Notes under the pieces: generated by a model
The model's database searches: none
Told to the model about the DNA's origin: nothing
Seen by the model: only the letters and a program-made list of their open reading frames with translations
Shown: piece by piece, positions 31,701-43,000 of the stretch
How positions within the stretch are numbered: the first letter of the stretch is position 1
Layout of the letters: each line of letters opens with the position of its first letter
Translations under genes and position numbers: made by a program
Origin: Vigna angularis
Lineage: Eukaryota > Streptophyta > Magnoliopsida > Fabales > Fabaceae
Direction: 5' to 3'
Assembly: GCF_016808095.1 (NCBI RefSeq)
Contig: NC_068975.1
Location: 38,052,501 to 38,116,500, forward strand
DNA: 64,000 bases

Positions 31701-34700
31701 CTAGACATCAAGAAAGCCAAGAAGCCCTCATATGGAGGAGAAAGTTCAACCAATAGTGAGAAGAAAAGCGAAACGGAAGCTGCTGTTTTGAGTGTTGATG
31801 GTTTGGCAACAATTAGAGGGCAGGATAGGAGAGAAGAAAATATATGTGGAAAGGAAGGCAATGACGAAAAATGTGATGGAGACATTGATGTGACTGCTGT
31901 TGAGAAAGTTGCAAAAGTTGTTTTTACTGCTGCTGAGAAAGTTGCAAAAACTGCTATTTTTACTGCTGCAGAGAAAGTTGAAAAAGTTGTGTTTACTGCT
32001 GCTGAGAAAATAGCAAAAGCTGTTGTTTTTACTGCTGCCCAGGAAGTGGCAAAAGCTGTTGTTTCTAGGGGAGATAGTGGGGTAGGTTGTGGTGTGTATG
32101 TCAAAACAGTGAAGAAGGGTGAAGACAGGAAAGAAAGCAGAATATGGTGGGAACAGGGTGACTATGATGGCTGGAAATAAAGTAGAAGATGCCGCTGTTT
32201 TGAGGGGAGAAAAATTCATCCAAGTATTCAAGATATGGTTGTCACAAACATATAAAACAGCAGAAGACCAATGGCAGAGATATGTCTTTGCAGGGCTGCA
32301 ATACAACATTCAGAGGAAACAGTTACTTCAACATGATGATGATGAAGAAATTGGATGGTCAGATCAACAAGTTCTTTCCTTTTTAGCTTCTAGGATGAAC
32401 AATTCGGGTCAAGGAGAGGGTTCATATAGACCACCACCCAAGCCTCCATACCTTAAAGTGGAGGGCAGTAGCCAGTGGGTTTCCTTCCTATGATGAAGAT
32501 GAGACATAGGAACAAGTATTACTATACCAACCTTGAGGACAAGGTTGTTTTGCAGTAGGGTGTAATGATAGGATATAATGTAATAGGTTATAATGAGTAA
32601 TGTGTGCAGAATAAAACGAAACAGTTTAGGAATTAGTTGGGAGTTTTGGTTAGTTAGTTGGGGGCCTGTATAAGAAGGCAGGGAGCTCTTGTGTGAAGTG
32701 ACTTTTGGATAATCTTGTAGACTGAGCTTTGGCTCTTTGTGAAGGGGAAACCCTTGGAGGAGAGAGTGCTCTCCTATTCTTTGTGTTCTATACACTCTAT
32801 ACAATAAAGAATATTACTCTTTTTTCTCTTTTCAATTCTGGGTTCCTATCAACTTCATAGCATTAAATACGATACCTGGGCTTGTAAAATACAGAAAACA
32901 AGGTTCCCGTGGCAATGGCATGAGATGCAGTGGCAAGAACACCCAGATGCATACTATGACTAGATATAACAGAAGATGGCATGTTGCCTTGCTGTCTCAT
33001 GAGCCTCCTAACTCCAACTCGCAGCTCTCCATTTTCACCCCTGGAATTGCATACAAGGAAAGTAAAAAACCACAATCCTTAACAAAGGGGGAAAAAGAAA
33101 ATGAAAAATTTGCAATGTCTTGCACTCAGAGGAAGGTACAAAACTTCAACTAAACAACTTGCCTTAAGAATATAAATGCATCACCAGCCACTAACTTTTT
33201 GGAACTGACAAAGACACTCCACCCAGTAGTCAGTAAGTGGCGCCTGGGTTGCCCTGCAGATTACTCTGCACAGTCAGGAACTTACTGACATTATGAACAT
33301 CAAAGCTAATTTCATCATCCCATATTATACAGGTGGATAACATAATAGCAGGGTGTTCCAGTGAAAACCCACAAAGTAATGAATGTCATCCAGATTTACG
33401 AAACAAAACCTTTCCTAGAAAAGCTACTGAGTAAAATTCAATCACCGTAAAATTAAATATAACAGGCCATGCGAAATGTTAACATTAAAGTAAACTATAC
33501 ACCCCAAAAAGCAAAAAACCCGAGAGAAACTCTATATTGTCAATTAGAGAAAGATGAAGCTATAGGTAAGCTAGCAATAGGAAAAAGTGATACCACAAAC
33601 ATACATTACTGAAAAAATTGATACCATATATACAGGAAACGAATCCCTTTCTAAGTACAACTCTACAAACATTTTATAATGAGCATGTCTGGCAAAATAC
33701 AAAAACTTCCCAATTTTTACTTTTAAAACTTGGTTATGTATTCAAAAAGCAGTGTGCTTACTCACCAAATTTAACCTACAGTAATACGCAATGCCCACAC
33801 CCTGTAATGGGTTTTCATGATAAAACAGCCCAGAGATTGGGGTGGGGAGCTGCAAGCTACTTACCTCGAAAAATATGTCTAAAATGCCATTCATTGCCAT
33901 GCAAATCAGTTGCAACCAATTCTTGCCATGGTGGCTGCTGCGTCATATCCTGAACAAAACATGGAAATTATATAGCAAAGGAAAACTGAAGATGATCAGA
34001 ACGATCAAGTGTGTCCAATGACATTTAGAAAGGCAAAAATTACTAACCAGCGGTGGCAGACAATCATCTGCATGTCTTCGAAGAACAGAGAAACCTCCAT
34101 GAGTGCTAGTGTCAGAAGCAGTGAGAGTCTTGCAGAACGAATGAACAGTACATCTTGGAGGTTCTGGTAGAGGATCGTCAGGGCTTGTCACCTCACTTTG
34201 CTAAACCAAAAAGACAGAAAATAAGAAATAAACAATGAGAATAAAAGAACACTAAATGGGCGTGAAAAAAATATGAATGGAAAATGTGTTGAGAGATAGT
34301 CGAAAACAACATAACATGTTTAAATAAAACAACCATGTCAAGCAAGGAATAAGAGCACACTCACATCTGCTTCAGGAAGTAAAGTTATTTGTGCATATAC
34401 TTCATCTGTTTCAGGTTCAGCCTACGTGAACAGCATGAATTTAACCATAGAGTAGTGTCCATAGTAAAGAACAAACTTTGAATTCATAAAAAAAAGTTTC
34501 TGGTAAGATTGCATAAGAAAATAACAACTCACTCGAAGATGAACATTGACCACTTTACACAATATTTTAGAAGGCAGATTAAAGGAAGGCATTTGCTGCT
34601 CCAACCCCTGGTTCATAGATGCCTCGAGCTATAAAATAAAAAACACGTGTAAGATAAAACAACAAAAAGCATTTAGTGGTCAAGCTCAAAATAGAGTCTG

Positions 34701-35893
34701 CAATTATGGATCAAAGTTACTTCTAAATTATGATTTGAAATGCTATTCACGAAAGAAACTGGTTCTTGACAATGTAATAATCAAAAGCACAAACGTAAAC
34801 AAATCAAACGGGTACAAACTTATGTGATGCATGCAGAGTGACCAGACACAACTTGTGCAGGTTTAAAACTCAACAAGCAGCAAAACATACACAAAGAAAG
34901 ATCCCACCAGAAAGTGAGCCAGGTCAAGAACAGACAAAATTTTGCACACAAAATTGTTATGAAGAAAGATTAAGAGGTGAACGATGTCAGAACGAATAAG
35001 ATCCTAAATGGAAAGAAAATAATTAAGCTAGTACCGAAAAACATGGTCCGCATCAAGGATAAAAAAAAAAGTAGTAGCTCATGCATATCACTTCAATTAA
35101 AGTCAGAAATTCAGAGCAGATGCCCAGGTAACTTGTACCTGTTCCATATGACCTTGGGGGAAGTAATAAACTCTCACCCCTTCACGCGGAAGGGTGACAA
35201 GGGGTCCAGCACAGGCATGCCACAATTCCTTGTATAAAGCATCATTGGTTGAACCTATAAAACAATGAAAACACATGAATAAGTCATGGATGAGCCAAAT
35301 TTCCAAAAAGGAGAAATATATCATAGGAGAACCACTGAAAGGTTACAAATGCTTCTTGAAATTAAAAAAAAAATTTGCTAAAACTATTACTTATAAGATT
35401 ATATCATTTTATTGGAGCTGGAGGTGGAGCTTGAGGTGGCATCAACGATTTTATGAGGAAACGTACAAAGGTGAAGGGAGGCTTTTGCGGGGCAAAATGC
35501 AACTCACAGCAAGGGAAAACCTATTATGTGCTAATGCAACTGACAACATATTATATTTGGGAATAAGTACTATACAGTAGCAGAGGAAGCATGCACACAC
35601 ACATACACATATGACTGTTGAGTAGAAGAGGCAGAGAGTAGGAAAAGCAGAGTTGTAAATGAGGGATTAACGAATGAGAAATTATGAGAATCAGCATTTG
35701 CATTCAATGTGAATTGATTATTAATTATTATAAGGAAAAGGATGAAGCACGCAGAAGAAGGGCATAGTAACAGTGAGCAAATATGAATAAGAATAGGAAG
35801 CAGTTAGCCGAGGACATACGTTATCTAATTTAGGCATTAGGAGCAATGAAACCAGTAACAGAATAGAGGGAAACCTGGCGCAGCGGAAGCCAT
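28724..35893 (-). CDS. ARF1: Auxin response factor, ARF1 type, 14 exons
   Basis: Nuclear transcription factor binding auxin response elements; the ARF1 clade acts mainly as repressors. Exons in transcript order: 35893-35875, 35254-35139, 34628-34533, 34421-34365, 34200-34048, 33949-33865, 33253-33163, 33040-32876, 30767-30648, 30560-30485, 30144-29979, 29893-29406, 29176-28986, 28895-28724; 1995 nt, 664 aa, close to the length of Arabidopsis ARF1. N-terminal dimerisation segment [17 protein letters not shown]3 DNA-binding domain at about 105-215 ([61 protein letters not shown]); ARF/ancillary domain ([14 protein letters not shown]); middle region lacking long Q-runs, consistent with a repressor, with RLFGI at 464-468; C-terminal PB1 domain with the lysine face (RSCTKVHMQG) and acidic OPCA face ([16 protein letters not shown]). 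Intron 7 has a GC donor. Intron 8 hosts a complete LTR element. No upstream ATG occurs in the about 200 bp before the start. Confidence 0.93.
31371..32180 (+). CDS. Gag-like ORF of the LTR element with helical repeats
   Basis: 269-aa ORF starting at an ATG inside the LTR element. Residues 1-60 are Arg/Glu-rich and predicted coiled coil ([36 protein letters not shown]), resembling N-termini of plant gypsy gag proteins. The second half carries five consecutive 11-12-aa units of the type AEKVAKxVVFTA at about residues 180-238, followed by a charged tail. No zinc knuckle is present. A second frame (32119-32493) overlaps its end and continues with text such as [28 protein letters not shown] and [16 protein letters not shown], so the original product may have been longer with a frameshift near 32120-32180. 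The function of the repeat block is unknown. Confidence 0.6.
   Translation: MEERENILERRTSEQRRAELKMNLVEWRSNMQELRRNMQEMRQETREILQILEGRMWNQEKGLKGSPGSVNGDQDSVNRGKIGRREEFLQDVLKGKKETKISMEVGQDSLLDIKKAKKPSYGGESSTNSEKKSETEAAVLSVDGLATIRGQDRREENICGKEGNDEKCDGDIDVTAVEKVAKVVFTAAEKVAKTAIFTAAEKVEKVVFTAAEKIAKAVVFTAAQEVAKAVVSRGDSGVGCGVYVKTVKKGEDRKESRIWWEQGDYDGWK
32119..32493 (+). CDS. Second frame of the LTR element, downstream of the gag-like ORF
   Basis: Frame of 124 codons overlapping the end of the gag-like ORF in a different phase. Its distinctive part starts about residue 25 ([20 protein letters not shown]). I do not recognise a retroviral enzyme. It may be the remainder of a gag-like protein displaced by a frameshift or an element-specific accessory product. 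Confidence 0.35.
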   Translation: MKTGKKAEYGGNRVTMMAGNKVEDAAVLRGEKFIQVFKIWLSQTYKTAEDQWQRYVFAGLQYNIQRKQLLQHDDDEEIGWSDQQVLSFLASRMNNSGQGEGSYRPPPKPPYLKVEGSSQWVSFL

Positions 35894-38769
35894 GTCGAGA
35901 AGGGAGTAAATTGTGTGCCCTAACTATTCGATGAGATGATAATTGCGACGAGGAAGAACGAAAATGGTGAGCGTGGATGGATCCAGTCCACCACAATTGC
36001 AGACGGCAGTGGGTAGGGCTTAGGTACTGAAAAGCACGCACAGATCGAAATTGAATCGCCGATAAGGTTGTGTTTGGTTCTAGCCGACACCAACCTCTTT
36101 CTAATTCTATACACCGCACCACACGAAACTATTACTACTACTCTCGGCCCTTCTTATTCTTAGGAATAGAAAAATTAACCGGATTTGATGCGAATAATTT
36201 TTTATTTCACATATAGAAATAATTAGTTTTGTGAATTGTAACGAGACTTTCATGAAAGACAACTTTTTAGTTTTTAAAGGATTATAATTGAGAAATTATT
36301 TTTTCTTGGTCTTTTAAAGATAGCATTCTTGTAAAAAAAATTTATAAATATTTTTTGCAAAAAATTCTCATAAAAGTGAAAGTAAAAAGCCATTTTTTTC
36401 GAACTGAAATAAAAAAAGTTTTAAAAAATTTAAGAATTGCTATGTCACACTAACTAGTGATATATGTATACCTTTCGTGGGTTTATTAAATTTTTAGTTT
36501 TGTTTATGTACAGAAAAACTAAATTTCCTGTTTTAGCATTTTCTTAATTCAATAATCTATAATTATCATATCAATAAAAATAATTGTAATATTTAATTCA
36601 GATTATGTTAATCTTATTTATATCACTTTCTCATTGTTTTTATTATTATTATTATAATTGGTGGTTATAAACTTATTATCTTAACATACATCGTTTACAC
36701 CGAGGGATTTTTTATTCACTTCAACTAATAAATTAATTTTTTTAAATATCCATGTTTGTATTTATGATTGATATTTTAGTTTATTTTTCTTACTTTTTCT
36801 TTTTGTCTCTTCTACTAGTTTATCATTCACCTTTCTTTTTTTAGAGTCTAACTTAAATTAATAGTTTCAAGGTTAAAAGTTTGAGGTGGTTTTATCTCTT
36901 TATAATTTAGTAACACAACATTAAATTTTAGAATATTTATCACTGTATACAAATATAACACCGAAAAAAATATGAGTGCGAAAGTTTACTTTGTAAGAAT
37001 GAAACAAAAACAATATAAAAACAACAACAAAAAAAACTCAACTCTTACAAATTTGTTACTGAATATGAATATGAATTTAATTTATATGAATATTTAAGAT
37101 TGCAAATTATTTATGAAAAAAAAATTAAACATACACATACACCAACATAAGAATATAAGAATGAAACAAGAGTAAAAGATAACAAGATACAATTCAATAA
37201 ATTAATAATTAAGGAGAAAGTTTTAAAATGCTACTAAATCTATAAGAAATTATTATGTAAATTCTAAGTTAAGCTAATATAATTACATAAAAGGAGAGTT
37301 TTAATTGAGAAACAAATATAATAGAAAAGGTAGCAGTGAAAGTTACGTGCAATAGGGTGAGTATGAATGTGATTATCTCATTCTCACATTTAAAGTAAAA
37401 AATTATTTTCATCTCCATTCTTATATTCAATAGATAAAAAATTTGTGTTGAGTAAATTTGAGTGGATCTTACTTAATTTGGTTTAAGGTATATCTAATTT
37501 TTCTTTCAAAATGTGTTCAACTTAACTCGACTTTATAAGAATCTAACTTTGTTCAATATTTTGTTAACCCGATTCGACTTTGTCTAATGTAAGCTCGATT
37601 CAACTTAACATAATGTAAACTTTGTCAACCTTAACTTACTTGGATGTAACTTGATTTAGACCTAATCCAAATGAATAATTTAACTTAGGTATATAACCTA
37701 CATCTATCTATCATTAAAGATATTCAACAATCTGAATATTAATACACACCTTCCAAAAGATTCATATCAAGTAAGTTCTACAAGATATTAACATTTGATT
37801 CAATCCAAAACATGAATTTACAAGCAAATCCATGAACCATGAAATCAATTAATGTTTGTCAAAACATAAGTCTTGCATCTTAAGGGTGGAAAAAAAGGGT
37901 CAGATCAGCCAGCTTACGCTTGCCCTATTTCTGGTCCACCAAAGTCAAGTCAAGTCGGTCCAGCTCGACACCCGAAAAAGGGTTAGAAGATTGAACTCGT
38001 CCCACATTTGATTTTTTGTATACTCTTATAGTAAAGTGTTGTGAGGTTTGGGTTAAATTCTAATTTTGGAGAGTGTATGTGTACTTGGGTGCCAAAAGGC
38101 ATGGGATAGTAGTCTATGTGTTGTACAAATCTTCACATAGTGTTATTCTCTAATTATCATTAGATAGTGGTGTTGTGGTTTTTTTCCAATTTTGAAGTTT
38201 TCACGTTATATTTTTGTGTTCATTGTGATGATTTAATTTCTTTGTTAGTAAGGTAATTCTTGGAGGTAAAGATGATAATGTTCTTAATGGTTGTGTGTTT
38301 TCCAACAAGGTGAATGCAATGGAACTCACATTTTTTACGATTTGTGTGTGGTAGATGTGCACTGTGGCTAATGCTTTTCAATAAGGCAGGTGAAGGATGA
38401 AGGTGTGACAGATTTCGGCAAGTGTGAGGGTTGAGCTTACGGTGGCTCGCATGTGCAATCAGCGACGATAATGTTTTGCATGGCTCATTCATTCTTTTCT
38501 CTAGTGGTGTTGCATCGCCGACGAGTGTGTGCGGTGGAAGCGCGATTCGTTACTCGATGACTACATGAAGGTATGATGATGGTTGTATGGTTAAGATGTT
38601 ATTGGGTTTTGTGTGTTTACTGGATTTGCTTGAGGAAGAAGGAGATGACATGACAACTCTTGGTTGGTCAGATATAAGAATGGAGGATTGTGACAACTCT
38701 TGGTGATTGTGACAACTCTTGGTGCTTGCGCAATGTTTGATCTGTCCATGTATACTAGTTATGGTAATA
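35894..38769. other. ARF promoter/5' UTR and AT-rich intergenic region
   Basis: The first about 230 bp upstream of the ARF ATG are GC-richer and likely 5' UTR/promoter; no ATG lies there on the ARF strand. Beyond 36130 the DNA is AT-rich with no supported gene. At 37870-38770 the texture changes: a moderately GC-rich stretch with direct words TGTGACAACTCTTGGT (three copies at about 38650-38725) that may belong to the leader of the copia remnant following it. Confidence 0.4.
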
Positions 38770-40015
38770 TGCATCTCCCCATTGATAAATTGTATGGGAG
38801 TAATTATGCAACTCGGGCGTTACACATTAGGTTTTGGCTTACTCGGAGACTTATATTACTCTAAGTGATGCTCCTTGTTGGTTGAAAATTGATACTCAAT
38901 TATGTATGGTTATCAAATCCATCATTCAATCATCTTTAAAGCAATTGTTTTGTACCTACAAAACATGTTCAAAAGTTTGGGAACAAACCCAATTATTATA
39001 CACTAATGACACTCAACATCTTTATGGTGTTTGTCGCGATCTTCTTGATGTTGTAGATCACTGATGACATGGCCCCATGGCTGAATATTTGGGAAAATTT
39101 AATTCTCTTATTCATGACTTTAATGAGTTACTACCTTTAGTGTATACTCCTACTCAAGAACTAAAGCAACAATCCAAGTTCTTCGTGTTACTAGCTCTAC
39201 AAGGATTGTCTAATGACTATTCTCATGTTTGATATTAGATTTTGTGGTATTCTCTTATTCCAAATTTTATTTCTACTTGTTACACCCTCTCACGTGTACA
39301 AATAAACAAATTGATGATATATTAGCTTTCGCTGATAATTCCTCTACTTTGGTATTTCAATGTGGTGAGTGCAATCCCCTCACAAGCTAGGAAAAGGGTA
39401 TTACAAGTGTGAGCATTGTCTTGATCACAAGATTGATCGATGTTATGTCTTACATGGTTGTCCTCATCACTTTGTTATAGTGGTCCAACATGATCACCCT
39501 TCACCACCATCAAAATTGCAACAACTTGTTTCGAGTTTGTCAAATTTATCTAATTTGTCTTATGAGTTACAACAATTAGGAAAACATAGTCGTCTCGTGT
39601 TTCACAACATATTTTGTCTTTGTTTGTTTTAGTTGACTATGATATTTTAAGACCCAATGTTAAATCCACTTTCGAACTTTATTACTTTATTACTTTTATT
39701 AACGATTATCCACTATATACTTGGTTATTTTTTTTTATGAAAAATCATTCTGAAAGATTTTCTATTTTTTAATCATTTTACAATGAAGTTCAAAATCAAG
39801 TTGGGATTTATGTTCGAACTTTGAGTAGCGTTAATGATCATGAGTATCTTTCTCATTTGTTTAAACATTTTATAGCTTCTCTTAACATTCTACATCAAAC
39901 TTACTGTGTCTATACACCTCAACAAAATGGAATAGCCAGCAGAATAATAGACATCTTGTTGAAATCACTTATACAATTTTAATTCATGCGTGTGTCCCGA
40001 TTTTTGAATAGACAA
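38770..40015 (+). mobile_element. Decayed Ty1/copia fragment (gag, zinc region, integrase pieces)
   Basis: Plus-strand text in several frames reads as a copia polyprotein. About 38775-38840: KLYGSNYATRALHI (gag start). 38870-39060: LKIDTQLCMVIKSIIQSSLKQLF..YKTCSKVWEQTQLLYTNDTQ.LYGV (UBN2-type gag). 39075-39230: AEYLGKFNSLIHDFNELLP.VYTPTQEL then LLALQGLSNDYSHV. 39395-39460: GYYKCEHCLDHKIDRCY..HGCP (Cys/His segment). 39680-39960: integrase-core-like FITFINDYPLYTWLF, then HQTYCVYTPQQNGIA. It is broken by many stops and frameshifts and lacks protease, reverse transcriptase and RNase H; the internal order suggests a deletion between the gag and integrase parts. It ends about 60 bp before the stop codon of the convergent methyltransferase gene. 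Confidence 0.85.
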
Positions 40016-40071
40016 AAAGAATAACGTGAACCGAGGCCGAATATTTAATAACGTATACCAATGACAGAAGT

Positions 40072-43000
40072 TTAACCCAGTGCGACTTCTCTAAATTTTA
40101 GAATGCAGTCCAAAGCTTTTTTGAAATCATTTTCTTCAAGCGCAATATTGAACCGACAATATCCAGGAATTCCAGTCCATGACCCGCTATTGATGCATAA
40201 TCCAGTGGCCTTGAGAATGACAGTCCTAATATTACAGTCGTCGAGTTTAACTTCCTCAGTGGCACTTCCATGGTCTCCTTCGCCTTTTGGTGAAAGTTTC
40301 AGCTTAATAGTCTTGTTGAGATAGGCAGAGGGCTTGGCCACAACAGACACACCAGTACACGATTCAAGCACATCCCACCCACTTTTCTCAAGAACCTAGG
40401 GTAATAATCGCCAAGAACATATTTAGCAATCTTTGAACAAAAAAGACAGGATTCTACCACATGAAGAAACAGATCATAAAATTCAAGCAAAAAAAATTTC
40501 GCATTCCTATATTACCTGTTTCAAGAGCTTGGATCTAGTTCTCAATATCTCGGTGTGTTCAACTATAGCATCTGATAGGTCTGATGGTTTTTGCTCTCTG
40601 AGCTCCAGCAATTTTTTTGTAGCGTATCTAACAGTAGTATGAGGTTTGCTTAATCCTGGATAACTGTAAAATGTGTCAACCAAAACAGGCTGGTTTAGAA
40701 TAAGAAAGCCAAATCTGAGAACACCATTTAGCATCTTCAGAGACAGTCCTCCAAGAAGAGACACACAAAACGATGGTTTGATTGAAGAATCCAGCTTAGA
40801 CAAACATCCCTCTATATCCCAGCCACCCCAGCCTTCAGAGTCAAATTCCAAACCAGAGGCTGCAGTATCAATTATAACTCTTGCACCAAATCTAGCACAG
40901 GTGCTTAAAATTTCTACCATCTCATTGTTGCTATAAATCAAGCCAGTTGGATTGACTGTAGGACCAGAAATATACACCCATGGGTTTTTCACGGTTCCAA
41001 GGATTCCAGTGAGTGTCTTTTTAGTGAACTTAAAACCTACATTGACATCTGTAGGTGCTGTCACTATGTCAGCTTTCAAAAATCTTGCAGAAGAAACATA
41101 ATTCCCATTTGATCCAGCTGGAAAACAGAGGGTGCCACCTTCGTTGATGCAGCAGAGGACCAGCTTGTTGAAAAGAGCTTTCGAACTGTCGGCGTATATA
41201 AACTCGGTGCCGTTATCTGTTGGAAAACCATAGCTGCTCTTGACAAATCTTTTGATGCTTGATGTGACATCAATTTCAGACTCAGACATGTTTTGTCTAG
41301 CAAAGCTTTCAAAAATAGCCGCCTTAACAGGAGATGGAACAGGCAAGAAGATTTGATCGACGTCCATGTGAATCACGGACCCATTCTCTACTCGATCAAT
41401 AGATAACTCAGCGTTTTTAAGGACCAACGAGGCTGAACTAGCAAATCCTATCATATCAACTGACTTGACGTTCTCACAGTTTCTCTGAAAAGGACAGGAT
41501 TTAGTGTTGAAGTGATAAGAAAACTTAATATGGAATTGACTAATTTATGAACTGACAACTGCAAGTCCTAAATACAGAAGAGACTCAAAACACAATTTTC
41601 AGTTTGAATGAGGGAAGAGATAAAGCAAGAGACAGACCTTAGCAGGCGCATGCCGGCCAGCAAGCTGAAAAGCAAGAAGCTCGTGAAAGATACAGCCATA
41701 ATAGTACTGACTAATTAATGCAGTATTGCCCTCCAGTAATTCAACGGTTTTGGACAGGGCGTTAAAGAGGGATTCTTCTTCGGAAATGACGAAAGCTACT
41801 TCTAAATCAGGATAAACCTACAAAACATGAACTTATGTCGGTGCTATCAATAAGAAATTGATGATGTCGAGCCAAAACACAAGTCTACCACTTGGACCTA
41901 GTGAGCCAAGTTAACAGGGAATAGGGAATATTACCTTATTCTTTACTAGTCCACATATAATTGCTGCATGAGAGGGCAGAGCAGTTCCTGAAAGATACTT
42001 CAGGACCCCATTCGATCCAGGAATGCTGGATAGCTCAAAGTGATCTGATATGTCCAAGAAAAGACGAGATCCAATGTCCCGTGTTGTATCTAAAAGGTGC
42101 ACAAAAGCTGAACTAGTAACAGCCTCAAAATGAGCAATCCCAGTCACCACCACTTTAGGTTTCAATTTCTTTATTAGTTCTATCATTAAGTCCGATTGCC
42201 GGGGAGCTTCAATTACCATAATGGTATCATCTGAAGAGTGTATAGCTCCTGTGCTCTACCAGAAAGATAAAAATTGTTATGAAAAAATGCAATAATTAAA
42301 CCAAATCCTTATCAATTGATGAAAACAAAAAAATCATTTGACATATTTTCAATGTAAGGAATCCTCAAGGTTTTAGAAGCTCACACTACCAATAGTAAAA
42401 AGTTTTACAACTGGATCCATGTCTTTCAAGATCACATTACAGTTTTAAAGTTACAACAAAGAAAAAGAAGGGCACGAGTCTCGAAGACAGTAAAATGACA
42501 TCAAGTAATAAAGCTGAATACAGCAAATCCTACTCTACTTTAAAAAAAGGTGAATAATGAGATGCAACGAACCGTTAATAATTAAGAAAATATTAGATTA
42601 TCATCTAAAATTGCTTAAATGGCAGCAAGTTAATTTATTCTGATAGAAGAAAAATATGTATGAAGCGGCTACAGATGTCAGAATTATAGCTTACAATACA
42701 TCTGTCTAAGCTATCCTTCTGAAAATCGGTCTAAATGGAACCATGGAACAATTTGGATCCGTACGTGGATACATGGACTATATTGCCAATGCAAAGATTT
42801 TCCCACTCAAACAAGCCAATGCCCCCCTCCGCAAGGGGCGCCTTTTAAGAAGTTATTTAATCAGGACAAAATTTTATAGAAAAGTCAAACATGCATGAGG
42901 TTGCGTTTCTTTCAAAGACGTGTTCCTCAACAAAGGAACTTTTTCTAGAAATGATTCTTGATTTAGAAAAATTTTCACAGCAAGGACAACAACGGTTGTA

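Larger units (their letters stand above)
30999..32851 (+). mobile_element. Non-autonomous LTR retrotransposon in ARF intron 8, antisense
   Basis: Complete 1853-bp element: left LTR 30999-31284 and right LTR 32566-32851 (286 bp each), starting TGATAGGA and ending TCCTATCA, flanked by the 5-bp target duplication ACTTC (30994-30998 and 32852-32856). By eye the LTRs differ at only two positions. LTRs contain a TATA-like TGTATAAGAAG and an AATAAAG polyadenylation-like word. The interior starts ATTGGTCCGACC (possible primer-binding site, tRNA not assigned) and ends with CCTTGAGGACAAGG, a word also common before 3' LTRs of plant gypsy elements. It encodes a gag-like ORF but no protease, reverse transcriptase or integrase, so it must rely on a partner element. 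Orientation is opposite to ARF; it leaves the splice sites of its host intron untouched. Confidence 0.93.

Noticed and set aside
31637..32309. Minus-strand frames of 155 and 187 aa over the LTR element interior
   Set aside because: Antisense of the repeat-rich gag-like ORF; Thr/Ser/Ala-rich text reflects the complement of the repeats.
35721..36122. Long frame overlapping the ARF start codon, possible uORF
   Set aside because: It opens with GTG and there is no ATG in the about 200 bp upstream of the ARF start on that strand.
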